A stretch of 64,000 nucleotides of DNA, taken from positions 62,001 to 126,000 of the forward strand of contig JAJNNX010000019.1 of NCBI GenBank assembly GCA_023159155.1, written 5' to 3'. A model generated the notes under the pieces. The model searched no databases, was not told the origin of the DNA, and worked only from the letters and a program-made list of their open reading frames with translations. This DNA is from Ustulina deusta (taxonomy: Eukaryota > Ascomycota > Sordariomycetes > Xylariales > Xylariaceae). Made by a program: the position numbers and the translations under genes. Within the stretch, counting starts at the first letter, position 1, and every line of letters starts with the position of its first letter. This document shows positions 46,196-58,336 of this stretch, piece by piece.

Positions 46196-49049
46196 ATGTC
46201 TCGCCACGCGCAACCTCCAGAGGAGCAGGAAGATGAGCGGGTCTCGAGACCTTCGAGATATCGCAGCTTGCGAAAACCGTCCGTCTCTGCGCCTGCTCCT
46301 TCAAACGCTAAAAGGGCTGCGGGCGGCAATCGTGAACCCGATCAGCAACATGAAAACGCGGTGGCGGGCTCTATGTCGCGATCGATGTCTCGCTATCGTC
46401 GTCGCGCAGCCAGTGTTGCTGGTGGCATGGACAATGATGCCGCCCACACAATGAACTCTGCTCCTGTAGCCCCACCTGTTCCAACCATCCCGCCACTGTT
46501 AAAGACCGCCGGCCCTCCTGATATGACAGGTCAAACTGAGTCCATGCTCGAATCATCCGCGCGACGTCAATTGCGCCACACCACACAGCGAAGGACCACA
46601 GGCCAAACATTTGATGGCCGCGATAATCGTTCCAGCGTAGTATATGACGGCAGTCGCGATCAAGTCGCGGGATCTAGCCGGGGCATACAGCACAGGTCGC
46701 CTGAGCAACGTGACGTCAGCTGGGAGGCGGAAAGGGATCGTCTACTGGAGGAACAGAAGATGAAGGACTTACAGAGGTTAGAGGAGGAACTGGAAAAAAG
46801 TCAGAGAGCCAGGGCCCAATTGCATAAATTCAGAAGTCCGGTTGTGGACAAATTTATGCTGCTGGCGAAAGGAAGCAAGAACAGTAAGGACGGGATGCCG
46901 CCCGCATCACCAACAATAACTTCCGCTAAACCTAGCACCCGGAGATCCAACCATGAACCCGAGAGAAACCTGCCAACCCACATTGAGCCCGGCGGTAAGG
47001 GTATTGTGCCTCAGAAGGATGCTCCTACATCAGCTAGCAATGCTGGAGATCGCGTGAGTATACCAAGGGCTATTTGTCATGAAATCTGACAGCTGATTGT
47101 GGGTACAGAACGTGGCGGTCCGTTGCCGACATCATACTTTCAACTTGCATGTCACTCCTGAAACTACCACTATCGACATCATCTCTCAAACCTCGACTAG
47201 GATGGGGCACGATCTCGAGATGGGCTCTGGAAAGTGTCTCGTGATTGAACAGTATGGCATTCTAGGGCTTGAGCGTCGATTACGCCGGTACGAGCGTATT
47301 CGAGATGTCATGAATTCATGGGATGGCGATGAACAAAATCGGCTAGCAGTGACATTATCGGATCCGAATGATGGCCATGAAGACCTTGACATCAGCGCAG
47401 TTACCAACCGTGAAGAGGGCCCCTCGGGATTTCAACTACAACTATACCACTCGAACCGCCCCGGAAAATGGAACAAGAAGTGGATCACGCTTCTGGAAAG
47501 CGGCCAAATTATTTGTGCGAAGAAGCCGAATGCAAAATCGACGGATAAAGACACAGTTAGTTTATGTCATCTCTCCGACTATGACATTTATACACCAACC
47601 GAGTCACAAATGAGAAGGCATATAAAACCACCCAAACGCTTCTGCTATGCAATTAAATCCCAGCACAAGACGACCATATTTCTGAATACAGAAAATTATG
47701 TCCAGTATTTCAGTACTGATGATCCTCAGGTAGCGCGCGAGTTCAGACAAAGGGCTCACAGTTGGCGGAGTTCATATTTAGTCGATCGTAGTCCAGAAGT
47801 CCTCAAGAACCAGATCAGTCCGGTGGCAAAACCAGAGGAAACGCTTTCTGTACAGTCTCCCCCTACCAACCTTGCTACAAGGAGGCCAGATAATGTGGGT
47901 TCTGTAGACGGACACCGTCCACGGGTATCTATGGATGAATCGCCTTATGCAATTGGGCAATTTGAACCCCTGATCGACATGAAGCGTTTTGACAAGCGAC
48001 TGTCACAAATTGGCAAGGGCTTTATACCGCCCGAATTAGACCCTCCCAAGCAAAAAATCGACCAGAGTATTTCTCGGCGCCTTTCAAAGAGAGAAAAACC
48101 TGATCATAAGCTCCCCCAGCCATCCAAGCGGGAAAGCAAGGAGGGCTTTACTGGTGGTTTACTTGGAGAAGAATATGACAACAGGAAACAAGCACTTGCC
48201 GACTTAGAGAAAGAGAAAAAGAAACGGCCCCAGGAGCTGGCATTCGCCGAAGGTCCATCACTACTGAATAGCCAACAAGACCCGGAATTATCGACAGGAC
48301 AGCCTGCATCACCCTCATGGTTTCCATCTGCACTAGAGCACACTGCCAAACAGCGTGCCATTCCTCAGCCTACCGGGGCACGACCTACTACTTTAGCTGG
48401 TGCGCAGCGTCGTTTTTCTCTAACCGCAACGACTCATCGACCGTCCGGGCTTACTTCGTCACCAGCTACCCGGCCATCTAATCAACACCGTTCGCAGCAT
48501 CCGCACACACAATCTCACATTAACCCTCCCGGATCACAATCTAGTACTTTATCCTATTCGGACCAGCGCGTGCCCCCCAAACCCCTTGTTGATCTCACCC
48601 CCACGATTCAGGAACCACCTCAGTGGTCGAAAGAAAAGAAGGGCCATGGTGTCAGGCCGCCAGACGATATTGGTCACCTCATCGATTTCATTTCGGTTGG
48701 GAGCGGAACTGACGGCAGATCCAACGATTATCTACAACCCCCACCGCGTACCACGCCACGTCGCCCCACCACCTCGGGATCAGTCGGGCGATCGCGAAGT
48801 ATGAGTTCAACATCGCCCGGCAGACCGTGGTTAGACAATGCCCCACCCGTACCATTATTACCATCGCGACATGGTTTAGAGAGTGATGGCAGGGTAGATC
48901 GTCGAGAAACAGTAAGGCACAAAGAAAGAGAGCAAGAAAAGGCAAGACTCCGAGAGCGCGAACGAGAACAGCGCGAGCGCGAATACCGAGACAGAGAGGT
49001 GGCTTATAATGCCGTACCCGGCCGCACGGGGACGCTCAAGGTCGTTTGA
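46196..49049 (+). CDS. RA-like/PH domain protein, probable signalling or polarity adaptor
   Basis: Two exons, 46196-47053 and 47109-49049, with a 55-nt GT-AG intron, give 932 aa. The first 285 residues are disordered, rich in Ser/Arg/Gln, with a short coiled coil near 185-215 (LEEQKMKDLQRLEEELEKSQ). Residues of about 287-370 look like a Ras-association/ubiquitin-like fold (NVAVRCRHHTFNLHV, then YGILGLERRLRRYE). A PH domain follows at about 392-500, with GKWNKKWITLLESGQI at its start and the closing helix AREFRQRAHSWRSSYL. The tandem RA-PH arrangement recalls MRL/Grb7-type adaptors that couple small GTPases to membrane lipids. The rest is disordered and Pro-rich, ending in a charged Arg/Glu helix. 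The Met at 46196 is the first ATG of the frame. The role is inferred from domains only. Confidence 0.8.
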
Positions 49050-49766
49050 TCGCCAAGGCACTGGCGAGGAGCCTCAGCCGACCAATAATATCGAGCGGCT
49101 AACTATATCCTACAGTTTATTTTCATTTTATTTTTTCTTCGGCCGTTTTAACGACTCGCGGCCTCTCGCTAAGCTACCATGTCTCTACTATTTTGCAACG
49201 TAGAAGGGGCGGCCCTGTGTTTTCGGGGCAACTATTGGCGCGTTTCACCCAACTATAAATCAGTTTCAAATCTTGTACGCCATAATGACGGGAACAGCGG
49301 GATTGGATTATTAAAGAATTTTTTGGATTTTATTTCGTTACACCAGGAGCGTCTGACGGTGCGACTGGTCAGCGGTCTCGGGGACGCCGCGCCTTTTTTT
49401 TTTTCTTTTTTTTTTCTCTTCCTCTTGCTCTTGGTTGAAAACTAAGCGTTTGATTGATATTACTGGGGGACGCAGTCACGATTTTGGGTGCGATGTGGTG
49501 ATATATCATGAGACATTCGACTGAAGTACTTGAGCGTGAAGTTTATTATGAGATAGGGCCTGACTATAAATAGTGTTATGTTAAACGTGAGAATAAAAAA
49601 GGGTTGGGTAATTGGATCCTCATTATACACTCATCACTCATTCCTAGCCATACATTATCCGTAGTCAACATGGTATCAAGCGCTTTCACAAACCAATAAA
49701 TTAACGTCCGACCTCCCGCTCACACGAAGATCTGACCTGTCCATTCACCAACCACCGTGTCCAACC
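49050..49766. other. Intergenic region between convergent genes
   Basis: 3' ends of the RA-PH gene and the stalk protein face each other. A pyrimidine-rich tract (49396-49435) and AT-rich segments that could serve as polyadenylation regions are present. No gene. Confidence 0.5.
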
Positions 49767-50991
49767 TCAGATCTTAGGTGATGACTGGGGATGGATACCC
49801 GTATGTGGCCGTGCATCATCAGTATCCTGCTCGACAGATTTGTCAGGAGTAGCCATCTCGCGCGGCGCGGATTTTCCCGCGTCGTCCTCCTCCTGCCGCG
49901 CCTCTTGGTACTGCCGCCGTCTGTTCCGTAGCTTCAGCCAGAGCGGCGTCAGCACAGCCGCGAGCCCGGCGACGGCGCCGACCGCGATGCCCGCGATCGC
50001 ACCGCCGCCGAGCCCGTGCTTGCTGCTGCCCGAGCTCTTGCCGTGATGGCCCGACGTGCCGCTGCCTGTCGATGTCTTGGTCGCAGTCGCGTGCGTTTGA
50101 GACTTCTTCGTCGATGTTTTCTGTGTCGCGCATTTGTAAGTAAGCAAGAAAGCAAGTAAGCAAGCACTCATCTCCCGTGTCGGGATCGGAGCGGAAAGAG
50201 ACGGCTGATGATATGGGTGAGCAGTGGGGGAAAAGGTGCGTCGCGCACAAGGAAGACCAGAGCAGCTAGATAGTAGGTAGGTAGGTAGGTAGTAGACTTT
50301 ACCTTAGAAGACGTGCTCGTGGTCGTCGGCGGAAGCCCGACTTGGATCTGATATGCGTTTATGCCGCCGACGGCGCCCGTGTACGTCTCGAGCGCCGTCA
50401 GCCCGTTCGACACCTGGCTCACGGTCCACACCGTCGTCTTGGACGGATCTTGGGGGTAGACGCAGCCGAGCGTCTCTTCCCAGCCATGGCTGATCGTTGA
50501 CTGACATGTGAAACTCGCCTGTCTGGCCGTGTCGATGCCGTGTTAGCAATCCATCCCATGCCCGTCCGGATTTGGCCCCTGCGAGTAGAATCATTCGCGG
50601 CACAAAGAAGTACACACACTACGGCGGCGCATATAGACGCGCCTACCTAGTTCTTGAACGACAATATATATGTTTTTAATAAAAAAATCATTGATTTGAT
50701 AGGTACGTACGTCGGACAACACCTCACGATGGTCTCCTGCACCGTTCCCGTGGAGCGATAGGATTTACACGCCGACGTGAAGCCGGTCGGACATTGCGCC
50801 GGCGAATAGTACTGTTGCGAGTCCGCGGCATAGCCGCTCGGGTAGCAGCTGGTCTGCCCGACGGGGCCCTGGAGCAGATAATACGAGCCCGGCGAGGACG
50901 TGTAGATTCTGAAGACGTCGTTTAGATCTGCCGAGCAGCTCGGGGCTACCGCGAAATTGGTCGGGAGCGGCCCTAAATTCGTCAACGCCAT
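49767..50991 (-). CDS. Single-pass surface protein with Ser/Thr stalk and TM helix (284 aa)
   Basis: Three exons: 50991-50707, 50518-50303 and 50120-49767. The two GT-AG introns are 188 and 182 nt and all junctions are in phase 0. The extracellular part is Cys-rich (SCYPSGYAADSQQYYSPAQC, RCCPTYASFTCQ, GCVYP), then a Ser/Thr/Lys-rich stalk. A Gly/Ala transmembrane helix follows (AIAGIAVGAVAGLAAVLTPLW), then a basic stop-transfer (KLRNRRRQ) and a charged cytoplasmic tail. The architecture recalls wall-stress-sensor-like (Mid2/WSC-type) proteins, but I do not recognise a named domain. It starts MALTNLGPLPTNFAVAPSC without a classical signal peptide, a pattern common in this fungal family. The GC content is high in exon 3. 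Confidence 0.78.
50271..50293. repeat. (GTAG)n microsatellite inside an intron
   Basis: About five copies of the tetranucleotide GTAG lie in the second intron of the stalk-protein gene, close to its 5' splice site. This is the best-preserved example of the TACC/GGTA motif seen throughout the intergenic DNA. Confidence 0.8.
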
Positions 50992-52278
50992 GAATACTCG
51001 CGCCTTGATGGATGGCTATCGAAAATTCGTCTATCTACTATAGAACCTTTAGGGCTACCTAAGTCGGATAGCTGATATAATACCTATGTAAGACTAGGGG
51101 ACTGTATAGAGAATAAGGCAAAGATATAACGAAGAAAATGACTGCGCGAGTCCGGAGACGTACAGCCGGATAGCCTTGAATCTTTGTCTTTTTTCTTTTT
51201 TTTCCGCCTGCGCGACGACAACTCTGCCTTCAGGCCTCTCCTTGGCGAGCTACTTACTTACGGCAGGCTCCCTCTCGCAATTACATCGGCCTCAGCTTAT
51301 AGGTAGGTATGCGCCCGACTTTTTTTTTAGTGTCTACCCCATGCTTGCTGAAATAGCCCCCGGCCAAGTAATGATACGTCGCATGCAACCTCCTACCGTG
51401 TCTTGCATCGCCTCTCGAACCTGGACGATGCGTGTCGGCAAGAGTTTAGCGAATGTTGTAATGCTGTCTAGGGCGGAATCCTGAAGAACAGCCCTATTCC
51501 CAGAACGGCGACTACTTAGAAGCTGAACTGACGTAGGACTTCTATTCCTCCGTACATATTGTGATACATACGTATGTTGTTGGACGTACATGTAAATGTA
51601 ATTATGCTGCGCTTTTGCCCAGCCTTCCTAACTGTAAGGAGAAGCTCTCATTCAGCGCGGGAGCAGGGATGTCAAGTCCTTAGGGCTGACAAGGGCCGTC
51701 ATTTCGCTTTTCGTCCAGTCAAAACAGACCTGGCGTAGCAGTTCCAATGGCAATGAAATCCAAAAGTGAAATGGCGGGACGACAATGGCGAGTTGTGTTC
51801 ATAGATATATGCACGTGGGGGGAAGACGATGGCAAGGTATACTAATGAAATTTGATACATAACAAGGCTGTGTTCAGGAGCTGCAAACGGTTACGATTCG
51901 GACGCCAAACCTTTGGCAACATGGTTAGCCATCTTTGAAGAGTGCCTGCATACCAGGATTAATCCCACTTATGATCGCGCGTTCTCCTGGACCTGAGAGT
52001 AAACGCCATATCCACGCAGAACATCATCTCGAGTCAATAGTAAGAGTCGAGCCATGTACTATATAATTCGAGTTTTGGGCTCTTGCTGACTAATTACACT
52101 CTTATCCTCTCATGAACCTTGTTGAAGCAAATTGTCGTCATTCAACTTTGTCTTAATGCGCAGTTTGCACAATTATCCAGGTGCGCTGACTTATACGGGA
52201 ACCGATTCTTTAGTGTAGCGCATCATAAATCACCATTCCGTCTCAAGTACAGTATATGCTCTTAACGGGTATCCTGCC
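50992..52278. other. Intergenic region upstream of the stalk protein
   Basis: No gene. The frames at 51176-51484 plus and 51334-51591 minus overlap and lack domains. It should contain the promoter of the stalk-protein gene (near 51000-51300) and the 3' side of the reductase gene. Confidence 0.5.
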
Positions 52279-53428
52279 TTATTTCCTGAAAGCTCGAACG
52301 TGCCACCTCCACCACCCGACAAAATCCTGTGTCGAGACATCAATGTTTATTTGTTTCAAAGCGGTCGTACTGAGATGGCAATCGTAGGGCCTCTGAACCG
52401 CAGCATTCGGGTCGTTTCCCTCCGTATTGGGCTCGATGGCTGTGATCGGCAAACCCATGATCTCACCGAAGGTCTGGCAAATCTCGTATTTCGTGAACCT
52501 GTCTTCGGAAGAGAACTGGAGGATCTGCGGTAGCGCGGAGCGGTCGTCGGTGCTAAGATATTTCGCGGCAACGTCTGTCTAAACGTCAGCGAATTTAGGG
52601 ACATTAGTTGAGAACTGAAAATCCCATACCGCGACACACTCGCCCTACGTCCTCCGTATTCGTCGGATATCGAAGTGCCCAATGATCCATCTTAATCTTC
52701 ACATCGGATTCCTGCGCTTTCCACACAGCATCCATGAGAACATTCACTGCGCTCTCAGCAGGCACTTCAACATCGCCGTAGAGCACCGGGACTCTAAGCA
52801 CGATACCAAGTCCAGTCTTATTCGCCCCTTCAAAAACCTTCAATACCGCACGTTCACCATCTAGTTTCGTCTCTCCATAGAGGTTCGTTGGTTGAGGAGG
52901 AACGTCCGCTGCGTATGGGGCATCGCCTGGCTTCCCCGGGAAGACGTAATCGGTCGAGATGTAGAGCAGGAGGATGTCGCGCGCAGCGCAAAGGGAGGCG
53001 AGGCTTTCGGTAGCCGTGACGTTCAAAGCTCGAGTGCCTTCTGGATCGTTGTCGCATTTGTCTGGGAATCGATTCGCGGCGCCTAAGTACGCAGCCAACG
53101 TTAGTGGACCGCCGCCGATCGCCAGCTACAGATCTCGGCAAGAGTCTCACAATGAACAACAACGCTTGGCCTGGTCAAGATGAATCAGTCCATAAAACTT
53201 TTGGTGGCCGCATACTGCACGCAAAGAGGGACGTGTAACGAACTCGACCTTGTCCAACGCAGCTTCAACCTCACTTGGTTTTGCTAGATCGACTTTAAGG
53301 ATGGCCACGCCATCTGCGCGAGAATGCCCCGTGCCTTTGACGATCCAATCTCCCCTTTCAAAGGCCGTCACGACCTGTCTGCCAAGTAAGCCGGTCGCGC
53401 CGGTGACGAGGGCTGTTTTCCCCGACAT
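52279..53428 (-). CDS. RmlD-like NAD(P)-dependent reductase, MAT regulatory (beta) subunit type
   Basis: A short-chain dehydrogenase of the RmlD/MAT2B subfamily. Four exons, 53428-53244, 53170-53151 (only 20 nt), 53082-52630 and 52574-52279, with GT-AG introns of 73, 68 and 55 nt, give 317 aa. The Rossmann motif VTGATGLLGRQV is at the N-terminus. HCAANRFPDKC is assembled across two splices. STDYVFPG follows and then YGETKLDGE with the catalytic Tyr-x3-Lys. LRVPVLYGDVE and YPTNTEDVGRVCRD come next, and the end is an HLSTTALKQI segment typical of this family. In animals the homologue regulates S-adenosylmethionine synthetase; in bacteria RmlD makes dTDP-rhamnose. Which role applies in this fungus is not decided by sequence. 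The tiny exon makes automatic models prone to error. Confidence 0.88.
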
Positions 53429-53740
53429 CCCGAGTGCGCAATAGCCTGGTGAAATTAGGTACGTAGCGAGTAGGAAAGGGTATTGGGAGGTCCGACTCGT
53501 GACGTAGCGAGAGAAAAGAGGGGCATCCAGCGCGGATGGTGGGGAATTTTGAACACCCTGCACCTGCAAACGCTACCTGGGAAGCCAGTGACCACCCATC
53601 CCACTCTACCTAGGTAGGCATCCCAGATCGCCGAATGGAAGCCAAGATCGAACCCCTACACCGCAACATAGCAGACCACAAATCAACGGAAGCCGAACGA
53701 GCTGTGACATTGGAAATTTCCGGGTATCCTATATATGCAT

Positions 53741-55121
53741 CTACCATCGTTTTCTCGTGGCGGCTCTTAGGTCGTCCACGTTGAGGATATCGGCACCTTC
53801 TGCCATCAATGTATGCCAGATCCTGTTCCTCAGACTAATAGGCCATGCCGGTGTATTCCAGTATCTGACCTTTAGCCCTCTCTTGTGTGCGCCCTTTATT
53901 TGTCCTCGGATGAGTCGGAGTTGTTCGTCGCTGAGATGAGACCACTGCAGCGCTCGGGGTTAGCAATTGCCATTTGGAGTATGATCTGCGAGTGTTTTGA
54001 AACAGAAGCTTCCGAGACATTCTCTTTGCCGAGAAAGGCGCCATGAAGACTCGAACAATCGCCATGAACAAGAAGGAAATGATTCCGGGAATTACTCACA
54101 ACAGACCCTATCGCCCGCAGGAAATTGACACTGGCATAAAGTGAGTTGGTGTTGTTGTAAACGAATGGCCCATCATCCTCATCCGTGTCGGGGACGTCTG
54201 GATCTTCATATAACTCCCTCAATGGCGCATCGAAAAATATGTCTCGATACGTCGAGTTCCGCGTGAGCATATCGAACGGTGTACGGCCAGTGCCTACCAC
54301 GGTGACTTGGCGCTCATGAACAACTCCGTCTTTTACATACGTCAGCCAGTTTCGGGCTCGAAGAGGCTCTAGCTGAGCCTCAACTTGTGGGAGCGTCTTT
54401 GCTCCGTCCGTCTTCAAATCAACTAATAGGACTAGAGTCTGGTCGGGGTTGGTGTCAAATACCCCGCGGTGAGCGTCGCTCGCGTTATAAAATGGTGTCT
54501 CGGGGTTATTTCGTTCTATAATCTCCACGAGGGGGTTCACATAGAGAGATTGAAAAGTGCGGTGTGGTGTTAAGGCCGCTCTGTCATGTCCAACAAAGAG
54601 TTCTGAGCCATTGTTAAATAGCCATACATCCGCCTCGACTCCCGTACAACCCGCGTGAAGGGCTGAAAAAAGGGGAACTCTACGCCAGTAGTCGTTATGC
54701 GAGTGACACGGGACCGGTGTCACGTCGCGGAGGAAATCCGTGGGGTACCAAGCTAGATTCTCCGTCTCTGTGCCGTCTCTTCCCCAGTCGCTGAATATAT
54801 TGTCGGGGTCATCTTCTATCCCCCAAAGGCTCCTTACTATGGAGAGAACTATACTTATAAGTAGTATTAAAGCTCTAGAAACCCTAGTTAGAGTAGGAAA
54901 AACAATAACACATCGCCCAGAGCCATAGACACTCACAAAAATGTCGACCCCCATAACGTGCCGCAAGTAAAATAGTTGGTAGGACGACGGCGGCTACTCC
55001 TGGGTGTGCTGACAGCTCTTTCGTCTGCCTCCTCGAGTTCCTTGGCGGCAAGAAAGGGCTCATAGCTATCTTCTGACACATCATCGGCTGGGCCATTTCC
55101 AGTGCTCTTTTCAAGCCACAT
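53741..55121 (-). CDS. aim6: AIM6-like PI-PLC-fold phosphodiesterase, membrane-anchored
   Basis: Three exons, 55121-54937, 54883-54100 and 53944-53741, with GT-AG introns of 53 and 155 nt, give 390 aa. A polar N-terminal tail with RRR leads into a single membrane helix (ALILLISIVLSIV). The rest of the protein then lies in the lumen or outside. The domain opens VPCHSHNDYWRRVPLFSAL with the catalytic-type His and Asn-Asp. GCTGVEADVWL (metal-binding Glu and Asp) and FVGHD follow, as in the PLC-like phosphodiesterase superfamily. The C-terminus, recovered only after splicing the 155-nt intron, reads GLKVRYWNTPAWP and ADILNVDDL, matching AIM6 (altered inheritance of mitochondria 6). Yeast AIM6 has no firm biochemical role. 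An unspliced reading gives a false C-terminus. Confidence 0.88.
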
Positions 55122-56798
55122 CTTATTGGATCCGTGACTACAGAAGGCAGAAAGGACAAAAGCCGTGCAAGTGGTGACTGAACGAAGATAAGTATCGAAA
55201 GTCAGAGCTTTCGCCCAGTCGAGTGTCTACGGCTATTTTGAACCGATGCCGAGCTTATTAGTAAGGTGAGAGTGCCGAAACGGAAACCCGGCGCATCGAC
55301 AGGACAAAGGACACAACTTGATGAGTAAGGCGATCACTACCGAGGCTGTAAGTCGCTGTAAATGAAGAATGACGAGATTATAGAGAAATATGAAGTTGTC
55401 TGGATCGGGTGGGATCCGAGTTGGCGTCCATGGAAATACGTGAGGTTTTATTCGGACCATTCCGAGACCTTCTGTCCTAGTAGCTGGGGATATAAATAAC
55501 AGAATGGATTTGACACATGACTTAGGCATATCAGGGTTCGGTGGCCAACAGTGGGTTAGTTACAAATACAATGGAACATTCGGTAAGCAGTGTACTCAGG
55601 TCTGATGCTGACCTCGATGTCGTGGTACATCACACCGGATAGGGTCTAGGCAATGCATGTTATCATGCCCAGGGTGGGTAGTAGAGGTTTCCGTCGTATC
55701 AGCGATGGTACCTACACTAGTCGGGGCCATTACTGTATAACTCCCGCCCAACACCCGTGAAGGCCGGCCGATCTCTCATTGGCCAGTCGGGATACAATGG
55801 GTGTCCAGCATGGCAAGACGGGCCCTAGTATGCTATCGAGAACCAAGTCTAGATGGCGAAGATCTGGCGAGGACTTGGCAGGTCCCTGCAGGAAGCACAG
55901 TAGTGCGAGCTTGACAGATCATCCAGTGGGTCTATGTTAATCCGTCAATCATGGTGAGCAACACGAACACGATGTCCTTTGAGAGGTCCGGCCATTAGTG
56001 TGCACCTTCTAGTGCGCTACACAGCAGCCAGAGTTGGACCGGCTCGTCGACTAAGTCGGACTAAATCGGGTCCAGACCTCTTATCAGCACAGACATGAAA
56101 AACCTGGTAACCAGCCACCTGTCCGGGTGGGTGCACATGGTATTGATCCTCCTACCTAGTATTGAGCAATCGACACCGTTTATCTCTTCACTTATGATGT
56201 CGAGGTTAGGAACGATCCAGGTCCCCCATCGCTAGTAGAACTATGATCAAGTGGTTCTATTGCAGCTAATGTTAAGTGAGAATGTTTTGGTAATCAATCA
56301 TATCAGCTCTTAAGTTCACTTCATCCTTACCGTAGTAATGACGACTTATACCCTAAAAATGTGCAAATCGAAATCTAGACGATTCGTACAAGAGTGCCTA
56401 GGCCAGGTTACCTACTTTCTTCAGGCAGTATGTACACTAAGAGGGGAGGTTGCTTACGGTGGATCGATTCTTGCCTATTAAGGACCAGGTTGGGTGCCCA
56501 GCACATTCAAGCATCGCCTAACTGGAACTAATGAAGTACGCTACTGCAGCACCCCGCACCCTACCTAGGACTAACCTCCAGCTTGCGGTCTGGATTTTGC
56601 AATCTTAGATTGTGCAAATTATTCTGCTATCAGCCCATTTACGAGATCCAAGTTCCGACACCACTAGGAAGCGTGTTGATTATCCGTTCGTACTGCAAGG
56701 AATCGGGCAACATCGAGAAGCCAACGGACGAGCGCTAGAAAGTGCGGATTGCTAGCGGCCCTCTCAGCTTTCGTACACCGTCTGAAAACTTTGCCGAT
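55122..56798. other. Divergent intergenic region, AIM6-like and CCDC137-like genes
   Basis: 1.7 kb with promoters at both ends and no recognised gene. The minus frame 55233-55529 has no domain. The central part (about 55600-56700) is almost free of frames above 60 codons, so it is likely truly non-coding. No repeat or RNA gene was recognised. Confidence 0.5.
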
Positions 56799-57820
56799 AT
56801 GCCACACAAACACACCCGCAGAGTACGGGACGAATCAACGTGAGTCATTTGCCCTCTTTCTGCCCATCTAGACCGCAATACAAGTGCTGATTGAGTGACT
56901 CTATTATTAGTTTCGACTTGCCCCCAACGCAAATTGCCAGGCCGCTACCTGCGAAGCAGCCTGGGCCCAAGGAAAATGGTCAATGTGGCGCGAAGACAAA
57001 GGGGGCATCTGCGCAGCCGGCTAGCCATCTAAAGAGGAAGCGTACGAAAACACCGAAGGACGATGCGCCCCGTGCATTCAAGAGGTTAATGGCTTATGCT
57101 GGTGGCAAGAAGCCACGGTCTGGTTTGGATAATGGCGATGAGCCTCGGGGCGCCAAGGGCAAAAAGCGAAGCGCAGCCCAACAAACAAAATCTGCCGAAT
57201 CCAAAGCCGACGCTCAGCCAACCGCGGCTGCGATCCCTACTATCCGTCCCGGAGAACGTATGTCCGAGTTCTCAGCCCGGGTTGATGCTGCGCTGCCTCT
57301 TGCGGGCCTAGTCAACAAGTCCGTGAAAGGGAACAAGGATCCCTTAGGGTTGAAGGTGTGGCAGACCCATAAAGAGAGGAAAATGCACAAGATGTATGAT
57401 GAATGGCGGGAACAAGACCTCAAGATCAAGGAGAAACACGAGGAGGAGCTGGAGCTGGAGGCAGAAAAGGAGCTTGAAGAAGAAGAGAGTGGCGTCTCTT
57501 GGAAGCTCAATGTTGGAAATCAAGTATCTGGTAAGCGAAAGAAGAAGGCTAGAGACGACGATGACCCCTGGGAGATATTGAGAAAGAGCCGTGGAGAGAC
57601 TCGCCCTGGCCTCCGCGATGTTGCTACCGCGCCCCCTGAGCTTACAGCAAAACCATCGAAGCAGTTACTCGTTCGGGGAGCAGCGGTGCAAGTGAACGAC
57701 ATTCCGAAATCAGCAGGCAGTTTGAAGCGGAGGGAAGAATTGCAGGCAGCCAGGAATGACATTGTTGCAGCATACCGACAGAAGATGGGTGAGAAGCGAC
57801 CGTCCTTGCACATATTTTGA
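56799..57820 (+). CDS. Basic, coiled-coil nuclear protein, possibly CCDC137-like
   Basis: Two exons, 56799-56839 and 56911-57820, with a 71-nt GT-AG intron, give 316 aa. The protein is very Lys/Arg-rich. It begins MPHKHTRR, continues with FDLPPTQIARPLP and a long basic disordered part with several nuclear-localisation-like runs (KRKRTKTPK, KGKKRSAAQ). A conserved block RPGERMSEFSARVDAALPL follows, then the helical segment THKERKMHKMYDEWREQDLK and an acidic/basic coiled coil (EEELELEAEKELEEEE). A C-terminal block ends EELQAARNDIVAAYRQKM. The layout fits a conserved fungal nucleolar/ribosome-biogenesis-type protein of the CCDC137 kind. That assignment is tentative; the gene model is firm. Confidence 0.8.
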
Positions 57821-58336
57821 TTAGAGGCGGACGTTTCTCTATCACTTAATAGCACCCATATTTATTGATACCCCTAATTAAGTGCTTGGTGATCGTGGAA
57901 GCTCATAATATTGGATAGATTCTGGTACTAGAGAGGCTGTCAGATGGAACAATGGAGATTGCGAACCTGCCTAATAGGCACACACAATGTTCCCAACGTG
58001 CCTCATCTACGCATACCTCTCTCAGTACATAGAAGTAAGTACCTATGTAGGTAGGTAAGTATGCACTACAGAAGTATCCAGTCGGCCTCCAGCTGGCAGG
58101 CGTCTAAGCGACAGTACCCCGGACAGGTATTCTTACTGTACAGAATTTACTTTGCCTGTAACCCCACTTGGGCCCCTCTGCCAAGTCGGGTCAAGCTTCT
58201 TTTCCCCTCTTACTCATCCCCAATCGCAATTCTTCTGAGCACCGACATCACCGAAGCACCACCATTCGAGTCTTGACGGTGACAGTCATAAACGCCTCTT
58301 TTTATCGTCACTCATGCATTCCAAACCCTTATCAAT
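57821..58336. other. Intergenic region upstream of the TFIIIC subunit gene
   Basis: 516 bases between two genes on the same strand. A TACC/GGTA patch lies at 58038-58062, and the pyrimidine-rich 58180-58250 stretch is a likely promoter/leader for the TFIIIC gene. No other feature. Confidence 0.5.

Noticed and set aside
53896..54966. Unspliced 356-codon ORF as the complete AIM6-like protein
   Set aside because: It reads through both introns. Splicing at 54884-54936 and 53945-54099 restores the N-terminal anchor and the conserved C-terminus.
56135..56800. tRNA or snoRNA genes in the long frame-free intergenic stretch
   Set aside because: I looked for B-box-like and cloverleaf-capable segments by eye and found none convincing; a tRNAscan run would be decisive.
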